Shown here: positions 10,243-21,496 of the stretch, in pieces
Layout of the letters: each line of letters begins with the position of its first letter
How positions within the stretch are numbered: the first letter of the stretch is position 1
Assembly (NCBI GenBank): GCA_002946415.1
Contig: NJPS01000005.1
Span: 1 to 64,000, forward strand
Length of the DNA stretch: 64,000 nucleotides
Direction: 5' to 3'
Source of the DNA: Rutstroemia sp. NJR-2017a BVV2
Lineage: Eukaryota; Ascomycota; Leotiomycetes; Helotiales; Rutstroemiaceae
Notes under the pieces: generated by a model
Told to the model about the DNA's origin: nothing
Database searches by the model: none
Seen by the model: only the letters and a program-made list of their open reading frames with translations
Position numbers and translations under genes: made by a program

Positions 10243-10586
10243 CTAGATACCGCCGCCTGCATAACCATTGTCGTCAGTAAACCGTAAACCATCTCCAAAT
10301 GATATTCAGCAATAGGTAGCGCAGCTTACCACTTCGGCCAGGTACCACGAAATAGTTCTCCCTAGCTCCCGCCACCTTGGCAGCTTCACTTCTCTGCATC
10401 ACGGCTTTCCACTTCATAGCGATAAAGAGCGAACCGCCGCCGAAGATCGATCCGAGGAGAAGTCGTTGACGTCTACAGATGGTAGAAGCGATTAGTATAA
10501 ACTTGATGCTCCCCAAAACGCACCGCAGGGATGCAGCACAGGAATGGCGGTACATACGATGTCATGGCTCGAGCTGGTGGTGTCAT
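10243..10586 (-). CDS. Small single-span membrane protein ending in RSGGGI (61 aa)
   Basis: Three small exons: 10586-10558 (29 nt), 10472-10330 (143 nt), 10256-10243 (14 nt including the stop). Introns have GTATGT and GTAAGC donors, ATACTAATC and TACTGAC branch points, and TAG and CAG acceptors, and all phases agree. The product is MTPPARAMTS, then a basic/hydrophobic helix (RQRLLLGSIFGGGSLFIAM, about residues 11-29), a charged linker and a C-terminus ENYFVVPGRSGGGI. A C-terminus of the form Y-(F/Y)-V-x(2-3)-RSGGGI recurs in small fungal proteins as far as I recall; their function is not known to me. A short N-terminus followed by one transmembrane helix would suit a mitochondrial or ER tail or signal anchor (inference). 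The gene is too fragmented for ORF-based calling. Confidence 0.75.
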
Positions 10587-12540
10587 CTTGTATCTTGGAC
10601 TTCACACGAAGATTTCTTTTCTTTCCTTTCTCTGATCTGATGCTGTCTCGTCGTAGCTTGATGAATGGTGAGTCTTGAAGTATATGGAGGCAATTGACGG
10701 ACAGCTCAACAAAATAACTTATATGAATCAAGTAGCGGAGGTGACATTCATGAGGTGAGGAGAAAGCGTGTTTCCCGTACGATGAGCACGCGAGCTAGAG
10801 CCAGAAACAGGAAAGCTTTCCCCACGATTTTCTTCCCCACGGGTGTTGAGGCCTGAGGCAGAAGTTTCGAGCGGACTTATTTCCGCAGTTTGCCTTCCTG
10901 TTTTCCTGTCGTGTTACAAACAGGTGAGAGAGACTGAGCAGAGTTAACTCAATCATATGTACAGTTTTTCTTTCACATGTAGTTTCGCAGACGTCGAATT
11001 AAGCTCATAGGCTAGCTCATACGATTTTCTTGTCATGTATTTTGGTGGTTTTGACGCCCATAGACGAAACTACTAATATAGAATGCAAGAATAAAAATAT
11101 ATCCTCATTATGCGTAGTTGGGTGCTTGGAGCTGCGTGTTTGGACTCTTTTAAGCCTAAGAAGCCTCTCCTCGACTTCTAATGCAAAACCCTTCAAAATT
11201 GCTATTAAACGTTCAAATAGTCCGCACTTCTTTCAACGTCACATCGCAATTGAAATCTTTCTCGAGAAACTGGATGCGAGAGCGTGCTGACTTTGGGTAT
11301 AGATTCTGTGGCATGGAGCCGCTACTTATATCGCCAGGCGCCTTATCTCCTCGCTTAGAGAGTCCAGCTCCAATACAACTAAGAGACAAAAACACTTTAT
11401 ACTTCGTATTCACGTATTCTCGGAAGCACATCAGAAAGTGTCAAGCGATATCTGCCTCCCCCTTGTACCATTGGCCAGCCCTCCCAGAAGTCCGCGCGCG
11501 TACCTGATGTACCTGATGCACCCCATCACCAACGATCTCCCTACCATGGCTAGCATTATGTACGTCAAACGCGAATTGCCAAGAATGGCGCTCGGGAGCT
11601 GCCATCGCAAGTCAATCCATCCAGCGCTTCGTTTTGGAGATCCTTCCTCTCACGTCTGTGAACCTCGACTTGAAGCAGCTAGCCAAGCCGCCGACGTACC
11701 ACAGGGAGGGATGAGCGAAGACGATGCTTGATGATAGGAGCCGAGGCAAAAAGAAGCAATTCTCGTTATTCTAGAGCATCTGTCCGGGAACTCACGGCAA
11801 CGTTTCTTTTCTCCACCCGCCCCGCTCACCAAGATTACGGCCTGTGCTGAATCTCTGCTTCAGAACTTTTCAATTCGAGTTCTGCTCTACTTTGGATGAA
11901 TTCTCGCAGGAGCAAAGATCTAGTCATCAAGGGGTCGCCTTCCAGACGATTCTGGTTCTGGTTTTATTACAGAGGCAACCGAGGCTTATATTATTTCTCC
12001 GTACGAAGTACAGCGCAGCAAATCTTACGGTCAATCTCGCCAATCAATCCTTTCGCCAAAATTCAGAGGTCTAGACGAAATACCACGTTCCTGCCCACTC
12101 CCACCTTGGCACCCCGGAGAGTGATCCAATTTCCAACATGAGTGGTTGGCGGTACAATCCGAAAAACCCATGCATCCATCGTGCTCGAACGGTGAAATGA
12201 GCCGAGGAGAGCCTTGTGCAGTACAGCACTGTACCACATTTAAGGATATAAACTTAAATACAATTGGGTCCGCCGAGCTCGCCAGACTAATCTTAACATA
12301 TCATCCGAAAGAGCCGAACGCTCAAGCGAGTCGACTGGATCTGCTCGATCTGCTCAATCCTTGCTGACAAGTGGTGTTTGCAACCACAAATTCAGGGGTA
12401 TGCCAACTTGGTCGCCCAACTTAATCACAATGTTGCTGCTTACCACTTCCTTCCCCTGCGCCGCTGTTTCGAATATACAAACGGCGAGATGAAATGAACG
12501 CATCGGGGGAAAATGCATAGCGGCGGCGGCTTGTCTTGTT
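10587..12540. other. Intergenic, no supported gene
   Basis: About 2 kb between the divergently placed small membrane protein and the GH45 gene. Several open frames of 70-108 codons overlap on both strands (11030-12370), but none has a domain, consistent codon composition or splice continuation. The right end is presumably GH45 promoter. Confidence 0.45.
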
Positions 12541-12546
12541 TATAAG
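12541..12546 (+). promoter_or_regulatory. TATA-like box of the GH45 gene
   Basis: TATAAG, in the context TGTTTATAAGAT, lies 241 bases before the GH45 ATG. It is followed by a CT-rich tract (about 12568-12592), a common layout of highly expressed fungal promoters. Transcription start is inferred near 12600. Confidence 0.35.
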
Positions 12547-12786
12547 ATCTATCTCTTCCATCTGTAGGTTTTTCTTTCTCTTTCTTTCCTCAAGCATTTT
12601 TGCCATCACATTCATTCTTTGAATTCTACGCTCTTTTTCGAAAGTCTTCGCATTCTTTCAGTACTCCCAGTCGAGTCAAGCCCAGTCCTTTCCAAGCACA
12701 TATCAAATTTCACGGTCCGAGACCCAATTCCAGCACGCTTTTACATCCAAGAGATATATTCCAATCTTCCCAACAAATCAATCAAG

Positions 12787-13931
12787 ATGCAACTCCCAAC
12801 CACCGTTCTTTTCGCTCTCCTCCCTTTCTTCCTCCAAGTCAATGCTCAAGCATCTGGCTCCGGCAAAACCACCCGTTACTGGGATTGCTGCAAGCCTTCT
12901 TGTGCCTGGGGTGGTAAGGCTACTCTTGCCGCCGGCTCCAGCCCAGTTGGTACCTGCGATGTGAAAGACTCTCCTCTTACCGACTCCAACGCCGTCAACG
13001 GATGTGATGGAGGATCCTCCTACATGTGCTCCGACCAATCTCCATTCGCTGTCACCGATGACCTTGCCTATGGCTACGCTGCCGTCAACATCGCCGGTGG
13101 ATCTGAGTCTTCGTGGTGCTGTGCCTGCTACGAGCTTACCTTCACCAGCACCGCCCTTGCTGGCAAGAAGATGATTGTGTACGTACCATCTCACTCACCA
13201 TTAACAATATGAATTCAGCTAACCCATCATTTAGTCAAGCAACAAACACTGGTGGTGACCTCGGCGCCAACCAATTCGATCTCGCCATCCCAGGAGGAGG
13301 TGTTGGTATCTTCAACGGTTGCACAACTGAGTTCGGCGCACCCTCATCCGGATGGGGAGCACAATACGGAGGAATCTCCGCCGCCGACAGCTGTTCCAGC
13401 TTCCCCGCTGCCCTCAAGCCAGGATGCGACTTCCGTTTCGGATGGTTCATGGGTGCCGACAACCCAACTGTCGACTTCAAGCAAGTCGAGTGCCCAGCTG
13501 CCCTCACCAAGAGCACTGGCTGTAAGAGAGCTGATGATTCCAGCATGCCTGCGGCGGATGCCAGTGGAAGTGCAGTTGCTTCTTCTGCTTCATCTACTGT
13601 GGCCGCTAGCTCGGCTACCTCCGTGGCTAGCTCTGCTACATCGGTTGTTGCCTCTTCGGCCACTTCATCAGTCGCTGCTTCATCAGTTGCTGCTTCATCC
13701 GTCGCAACAAGCGTCGTCGCCGTCCCATCTGTCTATTCCTCTTCTGCAGTCAAGACCTCTGCCTCCAGCTCAAGCTCCGTCGTAAGCTCCGTCGTTGCCC
13801 CAGTTGCTTCCTCATACGGTCACCACACCACCACCGCCAAGCCAAGCACTATCGCTCCACACAGCACTGCTACTGCTACTGCTACTGCCAGCGCACCACC
13901 TGGTGACGATGATACTTGCGACGCCGAGTAA
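12787..13931 (+). CDS. Secreted endo-beta-1,4-glucanase, glycoside hydrolase family 45
   Basis: Predicted join: 12787-13178 and 13235-13931 (intron 13179-13234, GTACGT donor, TTTAG acceptor), giving 362 aa. The signal peptide covers residues 1-20 (cut near VNA-QAS). The catalytic domain starts with [14 protein letters not shown], whose Asp33 is the family's catalytic base. It also has the cysteine-rich [10 protein letters not shown] segment and [16 protein letters not shown], where Asp146 is the proton donor. From about residue 255 the protein becomes a long Ala/Ser/Thr/Val-rich tail of tandem SSATSVA-like units, likely O-glycosylated, ending TATATATA...DDDTCDAE. No cellulose-binding module is seen, so the tail may act as a linker to nothing or as a wall-retention segment. 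Role: hydrolysis of internal cellulose bonds outside the cell. Confidence 0.95.
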
Positions 13932-14064
13932 ATTCTCGTTTTAAGAAATACGAGGAATGAAGAAGGAGGACGAAAGGGCGTCTGGAGTGTCTATGGAATG
14001 CAGTTGAGAGCGAAACATTTCATGATAGATGCATTGATTGATTGGAGAAAAGTATCTTCTTGTA

Positions 14065-14070
14065 AATAAA
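14065..14070 (+). terminator. Poly(A) signal-like AATAAA after the GH45 gene
   Basis: AATAAA lies 134 bases after the GH45 stop and is followed by a T-rich run. This is the usual arrangement of a fungal 3' end, but cleavage position cannot be read from sequence. Confidence 0.4.
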
Positions 14071-16244
14071 TAACCCTTTTTTCTCGCAAATTTTCAAAAA
14101 TCTAGATATTATTTTTACATTTGCTTTCCTGTCCTGAGCATCATTTCCGTATTTGTGATCAGTTTTTCTATTTTCTACTGAGTCTACACTTTCCTCCTAC
14201 CACATCTATTCCAATGTATCCTCCCCCATTTTCAGACAGGTTTCCTCCTCGCTCTTTGCACTTCATCCTCTTTCTTGTGCGTCATCATTTTACTTACGTA
14301 CAGTAACCGCACATAGGAACTCCAACTGTTGACTCCATACGTCAAGTCATCCCACTTACTTTACTTCTCACCCAACACATTCGATACCTACCTAAACCTA
14401 TACTAAAATCTCTTTCAAAATCTCTTCCCATCTCTTAATCGATCCTAGATTCCTGAAAAGAGTCTATACAACACAATCCTCAAACTTTTCTCCAACTCCT
14501 ATACTTAGCATTCGTACTTAGCTCTATTCTCCGATTCTTTCTTATTTTCTCCCCTATCGACTTACTTTTCTTTAATTAACCTATCTGATGTCTCCTATCT
14601 CGTAGCCAGTCTCTCTACCTAACTTCTAGTACTTTTCGTAGAGCAACTTACAACGCAAGCCCACCATTCCACAGCTTCTCCCTTTCTTCTTCTTTCTCTA
14701 CCCTCATCTTCCTATCTTCTCTCCCTATCTTCTCTCCTTTATCTTCCCTTCTGTTCCTCTTTCCCCTCCCTCTATTTACCCCAACCACCACACACCCACC
14801 TCAAAATAAGATTAAACTTAAGACTCCGGCAAACATACCTACCCCAACCTATACCCACGCCAGCCTACCCCCTTTCGCAGCCCCACCCTCCCTCATCTAT
14901 ATAAGCGGGTCTTTTAATATATACCGCAGGAATCCTATTCTTCTTTTTGATTCCTTTTCCGCTCGTGCTATTGCTTGTTTAACTTTACTATATTGGTTTA
15001 TATTAATTGATTTTGCTTGTTTGGTGGAATTACAGATGAGATGTGGATATACTGACTTACTAGATGGAGTAAGTAGTATCTTCAGTCTGCTAAAACCGAT
15101 TAAATCTCTGGAATAATGATGGTAACGAAAATGATATATGTTAATATCTACCGGGCTACAGGCAGGTGCGGCGCGCAGCCACTACAGCAGTTTCTGCAGC
15201 CTTCAGAAGTACTAATCTAAAGCTTTTTCTATATAACCTCCCATTCTCCCTCCAAGACATCACCCAAACCCACAATAGAATTAGAAAGATAGTCTTTAGA
15301 TATATACAAATCTCCGATCCCGCAGTATGTATTTAAGTGCTCTAGTAATTCTACTCCAAAGATAAATACTCAGCTCAGTTCAACTCGATAGCAAATTTAG
15401 ATATCACTCTCTTAGATATATCTCCCAGAACCATCCCTCAGATCCAACTACTACACTCTCCAAAAACAAATAAAATCCACTCAGAAAACATTATTCTTCT
15501 CCTCGGCAGACACTATCCAAATAGCTGCTATCGGAACAGACACCTAATAGCACCCAATATTCGAGCGGCGAGTTCTTCAGATTTGAAGCTACCTACCCCC
15601 TTGCCGTCATAACTCCGAAGTATCATCCCCAAGTATCATCTCTATCCTCCCCTCTTCCAATCCTCTGCGCAACAACTAACTCTACTCCACACACTCAATC
15701 ACCAGTAAAGCCAAACTCCAAAACCAAAATCCCAAAACAAACAACAAAAACACCGAGCTCTTCTCTTCTGTTCTCTCCTCCGGCATACAATGTAAAAGCA
15801 ATGCGTATACACAAACGAAAAGAAGAAGAACTGAGAAGATGAGGATAAGAAGTCCCAGTAGACTCATAAAGTTTATCTATCATACAAGGAGAGTACTCAT
15901 GGTAAGAGAGAGATTGTTGAAGTCAGTCTACGTAGCAGAAAAATGAAAGGAAACACAATGAACCGAGTCGAGTATATTGCAACTTGTTTGGAAGTCTGTA
16001 GTGAATGAAGGGATGGATGGATGGTTTTGGTGTTGATTTAGAATGTAATTACTCTAGTGTAGACTGTAGTCTGTAAACAGACAGAGCACAGTAGGTACAG
16101 CACGAACCAGTCCATAACATGCACCAACCAATCCGCAAAAGCCCAACCAAACCCCTACACGCCCAATCCAATCCCACCACTTAATCCATTCCTCCCATTC
16201 CAACTTCCCTCCCAACATAAGAACCCCCCCTCACCCAACCACAT
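14071..16244. other. Pyrimidine-rich intergenic region
   Basis: About 2.2 kb with strong strand asymmetry: C/T-rich on the plus strand from 14150 to 14900. A TATATAA stretch lies near 14901. No domain-bearing frame is present. A 61-codon minus frame at 15682-15867 could encode a two-helix hydrophobic peptide but has no other support. The region may contain long UTRs or a non-coding transcript. Confidence 0.45.
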
Positions 16245-17970
16245 CTACCACCCCCAAGTCCTATTCGCCGGCCCCCACGTCTTCGGCACCCACTGAATCC
16301 TCTTCGGATCAATCACCCTCTTCGGCTTAACCTTCTGCTTTTCCCTCATCTTCTCATGCCTCTCAATTAACGCCGTCGGCAACACAATCTTATGCTCGCC
16401 CTTATGATAAACCTGCATCTTCAGCGCCTGCAACGTGTGTTCCACATCCGCCGTCGTCATCGCCAGCGTCGTCGACAGCGTATCGATACTAATGCGATCA
16501 TCCCTCTCATTATACTGGAGTAGAATCTCCACCAGGTTTTCCGTCCAATACTGGCGATACGACAGCAGCCCCAGATCCGAGAGCGGTTTCTCGGGCGAGC
16601 CGAGCTTGCCTTCGATTTTGGACAGCTCGTAGGAAAACTGGATGAGCAGGCGGCCGTAGCCTTTGCGCTGGTATTGGGGAAGGGTCAGGATACAAGCTAC
16701 GTTGTAGCCGTCGGCGGACTCTTTTTCTTTGGAGAAGTAGCCGATGAGGTGGAAGCCCTTGTCATCGCGCACGCACATGACGTAGAAGAGGAAGGGGTCG
16801 ACGTCGTAGTAGAGGGTTTTGTGGTCGAGGAACATTTTGGAGATGAGGCAGAGATTGCGACACCAGGTGCGTTGGCGGCGGCCGTCGATTTCGAAAAAGG
16901 AGACGTTGTCGTCGCGGTAGATTTCGTTGCCGGGCGGGTGCTGCAGGGTGCATTTTTGGCGGTGACGAGTGAAGGATTTGATGTCGCCGAAGTAGCAGAG
17001 GCAGAATTCGCAGATGTACATGAGATCTTCTTGGGTGAAGACTTCGGGATAGGGAGAGAAGTACCAAGGGTAGAGGTCGAATTTGCCGAATTGTACTTTG
17101 GAGATATTTCGTATTCGGGAGATTTCCGCTTGGTTTTGAGTCATTGACCCTCCTGTGCGTAGCTTTTCGATCTCTTCTTTTCGACTATATCGTTTAGGAG
17201 CTTCTGTCTTCGCCAAAGCTGCTTCGTTTGCCGCATCATCCACATCCATAGGATCAGTTGCCTCTGGTGTCGCATCCAGGTCCAGAGCCATAGTAAGTTT
17301 CTCATCCCCCTCTGCATCCGGGGTCACTCGCTGGGAGTCCGCAAATTCCGGCCATGGTTGCGTCGAGCCTTCCGAAGCTACGGAATCTTCTCTCTTGCTT
17401 GCGGGGACTTGACGCTTCTGGCCCTTCTTGGTAGCAACAGTCTTCTTTGCTGCTGGGGCCGCTTTGGTTTTGTCTTTTGGTTTTTCTGGCGCTGGCCATT
17501 CTACCTCTTGACTGAAGTCTATGCGATGAGCTGGCACCCATTCATCTAGACGTTTGTTGAAGTTATCGAAATTGCAGTAAAATTGACGACCACTTTTCGT
17601 CTCCTTAATACTAAGGATTTCTGCTCTTCGAAGGGCGCCATCCTATGAATGTTAGTATATATTTATTTATTTTAAAGAAGTACATCAAAGCTGAACAAAA
17701 CAACAAGCGTCGGATTCTTTAAACAGCCAATCTATATTTGACGTGATAGTTGTTGACATGATGGTTGTTGAAGTAGACGCTATAGGTTACGAACAACCCC
17801 CTACTAACCTTCTGAACCATAGCAATACAACCTATCCTACAGGCATGCGTCAGCACCTCCAAACCCGCGACCGTACAACACAAAACTCACCTCAAAGTAT
17901 CAATCGTCGCCTTACTTTTCATCTTCGGCGCCGGCGACCCAACAGCAGCATCTTGCGCCGCACCCGTCAT
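16245..17970 (-). CDS. esa1: Histone acetyltransferase Esa1 (MYST family, NuA4 catalytic subunit)
   Basis: Predicted join: 17970-17891, 17836-17809 (28-nt exon), 17642-16245, giving 501 aa, normal for Esa1. Exon 1 starts MTGAAQDAAVGSPAP. Exon 2 adds RIGCIAMVQK. Exon 3 completes a chromodomain/Tudor-knot (RRAEILSIKETKSGRQFYCN, then NKRLDEWVPAHRIDF) at about residues 30-80. A basic, disordered linker follows. The MYST domain begins at about residue 215 with a C2HC zinc finger (CEFC...RHRQKC). The acetyl-CoA loop is QYQRKGYGRLL, with catalytic Cys353 in NVACIL and Glu387 in GSPEKPLS. Role: acetylation of histones H4 and H2A in the nucleus, for transcription and DNA repair. It shares a 365-bp divergent promoter with rex4. 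Confidence 0.95.
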
Positions 17971-18335
17971 GATGAATTTTATAATTTATTTGATGGAATT
18001 ACAATTATTATCGATTGATTTTTCGTGTCGTGATTGATGGTCGATGGATGTAAACTCCGAGATGATTTTAGAGGGGCAAGGCTGTGGAAAAAATTGGTTC
18101 CATCAGCACAGGGCGTGCTTAGCGTGTTACTCGGCTCAAAGTGCCTAAGTTGATCAAAGCCTCGTCCATCCGGCTTATCGCAATTCAATTTTTCCAAGTC
18201 CGCTCCAGTGAAAAGAAAACCCAAATCCAGACCATCAAACCAACATAAACATGAATTGACCCTCGACCTCCCACAACACAACAATAAGAATCCCCCCCAA
18301 CACTCCAACACCCCAAAGCATGCCCCCGCAAAACC
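17971..18335. promoter_or_regulatory. Bidirectional promoter between esa1 and rex4
   Basis: The two start codons face away from each other 365 bases apart, so both promoters must lie here. The segment has an AT-rich half near esa1 and a CA-rich leader before rex4. No specific factor site was recognised. Confidence 0.6.
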
Positions 18336-19358
18336 ATGGCGCCTGAACTATCCAGCAACTGGAAAACCCTCCAAGCCACCCTCAAAAAGAACCCCGAGCC
18401 CACTCTCTCGCAAAAGAAACGCTCGGCACCCGAACCCTCCTCCCGAACCAAAGACAGCATTGCCAAACGGCGGCGGCTGGAAGGAGGAACTGTTGCCAAA
18501 CCCCGCGCTATCGCGAAGCCCTCTCTCAAAGGAACGAAGAAAATGGGTATCATGACCAGCAGGCCCGTTCCCAGCGCGCCAGAAACAGAAACCGAACCTC
18601 CCAAAGTCTCGTTGGACGATGCGCCATCCGCATCCCTCGCCCTCTGGGCCGAAGACAACAATATCTCCGCGCAAGACCTCGCAGCGGCATATGGCGGGGA
18701 CATGAAAACCACAACCCCCGGCAGCGCGCACGCGGACGTCGTTAACGGCGGCCTCAACGAAAACGTCGAAATCGGAAAATACATCAGCATCGACTGCGAA
18801 ATGGTCGGGGTCGGGGGGGACGAAGACCGCTCCGTACTCGCCCGCGTCAGCATTGTCAATTTCCACGGCCATCAAATCTACGACTCCTTCGTGCGCCCCC
18901 TCGAATTCGTCACCGACTGGCGCACCCACGTCAGCGGGGTATCTACCAAAAACATGTCTACCGCGCGCTCATTCTCCAGCGTGCAGAAATCCGTATCAGA
19001 GATACTCTCAGGCCGGATCCTGGTGGGCCATGCCCTCAAGCACGATCTCGCTGCGCTAGGACTCTCGCACCCGCGGAGAGATATTAGGGATACGTCGAAG
19101 TACTCTGGGTTTCGGAAGTATGCTGCGGGACGGACGCCGAGTTTGAAGAGGTTGGCGCGAGAGGTGTTGGGGGTGGAGATACAGGGAGGAGAGCATTCGA
19201 GTGTGGAGGATGCGCGGGCGACGATGTTGTTGTTTAGGAGGGTGAAGGCGGAGTTGGAGGGGGAGCATGCGAGGTTTCATCCGCCGACGGGTGGGGACGG
19301 AAAGGGGAAGGGAGGGGGGAAGGGGAATGCGAAGAAAAAGAAAAAGGGGAAGAAGTGA
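18336..19358 (+). CDS. rex4: RNA exonuclease 4 (DEDDh 3'-5' exonuclease)
   Basis: Intronless, 340 aa. A basic N-terminus precedes the exonuclease domain at residues 145-310. The four metal-binding acids and the general base are visible: Asp153 and Glu155 in ISIDCEMVGVG, Asp237 in GHALKHDL, and Asp292 and His287 in GEHSSVEDARATM. This is the Rex4/REXO4 arrangement. The tail is a Gly/Lys-rich block (KGKGGGKGNAKKKKKGKK) typical of nucleolar proteins. Yeast Rex4 acts in pre-rRNA processing. Codon use is notably GC-rich at third positions compared with neighbours such as mcm6. Confidence 0.93.
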   Translation: MAPELSSNWKTLQATLKKNPEPTLSQKKRSAPEPSSRTKDSIAKRRRLEGGTVAKPRAIAKPSLKGTKKMGIMTSRPVPSAPETETEPPKVSLDDAPSASLALWAEDNNISAQDLAAAYGGDMKTTTPGSAHADVVNGGLNENVEIGKYISIDCEMVGVGGDEDRSVLARVSIVNFHGHQIYDSFVRPLEFVTDWRTHVSGVSTKNMSTARSFSSVQKSVSEILSGRILVGHALKHDLAALGLSHPRRDIRDTSKYSGFRKYAAGRTPSLKRLAREVLGVEIQGGEHSSVEDARATMLLFRRVKAELEGEHARFHPPTGGDGKGKGGGKGNAKKKKKGKK

Positions 19359-19756
19359 GGAGGAGGGGAGGGTGTGAGGTGGGAACAGTTACGAATCGAA
19401 GATTTGTTCGGTAGGAGAAGAACGCTGGCTTGTATGCATGCGGTCGCATCTGTAACAAGCACTACGTTATTGTGCAGCGCACTTATCTTCAGAAGCCAAG
19501 AAAATAAGTCTCTACAAAGCACGCACGAATTGCAAAGGTCTAAGACTTTTCGAATCTACATAGTCTAAATGGCTACCAGTGGAGTACATGGTCTGGTCTA
19601 AAGCTTTTCATCTCAAGGCTCATGATCCCCCAAAGACACACTGAAATAGAAAGAGAGAAGGGAAGAAAGAAGAGAGTCATTACCCATTCATCCATCCATG
19701 GACTCCAAATCGCTCAAGCAAAAAAAAAGAAAAAGAAAAAGCAAATACCATCACAA
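19359..19756. other. Convergent 3' intergenic segment
   Basis: Lies between the rex4 stop and the stop of the methyltransferase gene. It presumably holds both 3' ends, and an A/G-rich tract occurs around 19718-19742. No gene is seen. Confidence 0.5.
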
Positions 19757-21313
19757 TCATAACGGGATACCTTCCATCAACTCCATAGCGCCTTCTCGCC
19801 CAACCGTGATTATTGCATCTCCCAGTGTTTTCGTGGCGAATCCGGCTTCGCAGTATGTGAAGTAGTACTGGGTGAACGCATTAGTGATTATTCTTTGGAG
19901 ACAGGAGAAAGGAGGAGAAGAGGGGACAAGACGAAAACAAAACATACCTCCCACTTCTTCCTAAATACCTCAACCTCCCTCTCACCCATATCATGATGTT
20001 CAGCCATTAACGCCGGCCGAATCCTCGACTCGAAGCTCATCAAAAACTTCTCTTTCCACAACCTCAACGTCTTCGCATAGTGGCCTCCGATATTCTCGAT
20101 TTTCTCCACCACCAACGTTCCCTCGGATCCTTTCGTGATATTCTCGATGAGCTGCGTGATCGAGGGGAGATGGCCGCCGGGGAAGATGTATTTTCGGATA
20201 AAGTCTTCTCCTTTCGCGTATCCGTCGTATCTGCCCTCTGGCATGGTAATGCATTGGAAGACTGCAATGCCGTCTTTCTTCAAAAGTCGATGTATGCATG
20301 AGAAATATGTTTGCAGATATTCCGCACCCACAGCCTCCAACATCTCGATGGAGATTATCTTGTCATATGGTTGTCTCGGTGTTGGGAGGGCCCGGTAATC
20401 CATGAGCATCACCTCGATTCTGTCCGCAAACCCAGCAGCATAGATTCTTTTCTCCGCCAAAGCCTTCTGCTCAATCGACAATGTCAAAGACGTGACTCTA
20501 CATCCTGTTCTTCGCACAGCCTGGATCGCAAATGACCCCCATCCCGTTCCAATCTCCAACACATGATCTGTGGGCTTGATTTTTGCCCCGTCAATGAAGC
20601 GGTCTAGTTTTGTCATTTGCGCCGCTTCCAATGATTCTTCCTCCAAGTCGGCGCTTGATTGCGGTTTCCATATCGGGCAGGAATACGTCATATCCTCCGA
20701 GAGGAATGCAGCGAACATCTCGTTGGAAATATCGTAATGCGCCGAGACATTCAACAGCGAATTCGAGAGCGTATTGGTACTCCTGGCAAGTCCAGTGATG
20801 GTCGCAGCAATTGACGATGTCAAGGTCGTTGCATTCCCCAACTGGTTACGATTCTGAATGAACAGCTATCCAAAAATATCAGCATCCGCAACATCTCAAC
20901 CAATGCGTGTTGTGTTATATTACCTCAAAAAATCCCGTCAAATCATCACACTCTACTTCTCCCAGCATATACGCCTCCGCGAAGCCCATATCCGCGAACA
21001 AAAACAACCGCACCCAGAACGCCTGGTTCATTACTCTCAACTCCACCTTTTTCGGGGCATCTGCTTTTCTCGAACTGCCATTGACCCCATTCTTATGCTC
21101 CTTCGCAAGTTTCTGACCAAAGCACATCACCTTCCCCGTGTCCGCCTCCTGCACCAGCAACGTGCCGCGTTCAATCCGCGAGAACAGCGAAGTGATGGTG
21201 GATTTCGATACACTGACCGCAGGCCCCCAAGTTAGACCGCCGATCGTACTGCGCAAGAAGTCGCTGCTTCGTGCGAAGGGTTGTGTGACTGCATGGGGAA
21301 GATACGCTGCCAT
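19757..21313 (-). CDS. Cyclopropane-fatty-acyl-phospholipid synthase-like SAM methyltransferase
   Basis: Predicted join: 21313-20924, 20865-19948, 19867-19757, giving 472 aa. The donors GAG-GTAATA and GAG-GTATGT and the acceptors GGATAG and ACCCAG are all phase 0. The N-terminal half contains the family's small domain (GFAEAYMLGEVECDDLTGFFE). The Rossmann methyltransferase domain has motif I LEIGTGWGSFAIQAV at about residues 233-247, then SIEQKALAEKR, IISIEMLEAVG, and YIFPGGHLPS. The conserved GGHYAKTLRLW precedes the last helix. Relatives add a methylene bridge to, or methylate, unsaturated lipid acyl chains using SAM; the exact lipid in this fungus is unknown. The frame is also open upstream to an ATG at 21496 through a hexanucleotide repeat. 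The 21313 start matches the usual MAAYLPH-type N-terminus better. Confidence 0.9.
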
Positions 21314-21412
21314 TGTGTTTGTTTTGCTTGCTCGTATCGAATGGAATGCAATTGAAGATTCTGCGCGCGAAGCTGGAGGAAAGGACAGAAACTGTTGAGC
21401 TCGGCTGGCTAC

Positions 21413-21450
21413 GAAATCGAAATCGAAATCGAAATCGAAATCGAAATCGG
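21413..21450. repeat. GAAATC hexanucleotide microsatellite
   Basis: About six perfect copies of GAAATC in the 5' leader of the methyltransferase gene. On the minus strand they read as alternating Asp-Phe codons in frame with the downstream start, so they would be translated if the upstream ATG at 21496 were used. Confidence 0.95.
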
Positions 21451-21496
21451 TCGATTGAAGGGTAGACGGCACGAAAAGCACTTTTTTGGTGTACAA

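Noticed and set aside
11030..12370. Cluster of 70-108-codon frames on both strands upstream of GH45
   Set aside because: They overlap one another in several frames, show no domain and cannot be joined by plausible introns.
15682..15867. 61-codon minus frame encoding two hydrophobic helices
   Set aside because: No homologue recognised, no splice or promoter support, and hydrophobic frames arise easily in pyrimidine-rich DNA.
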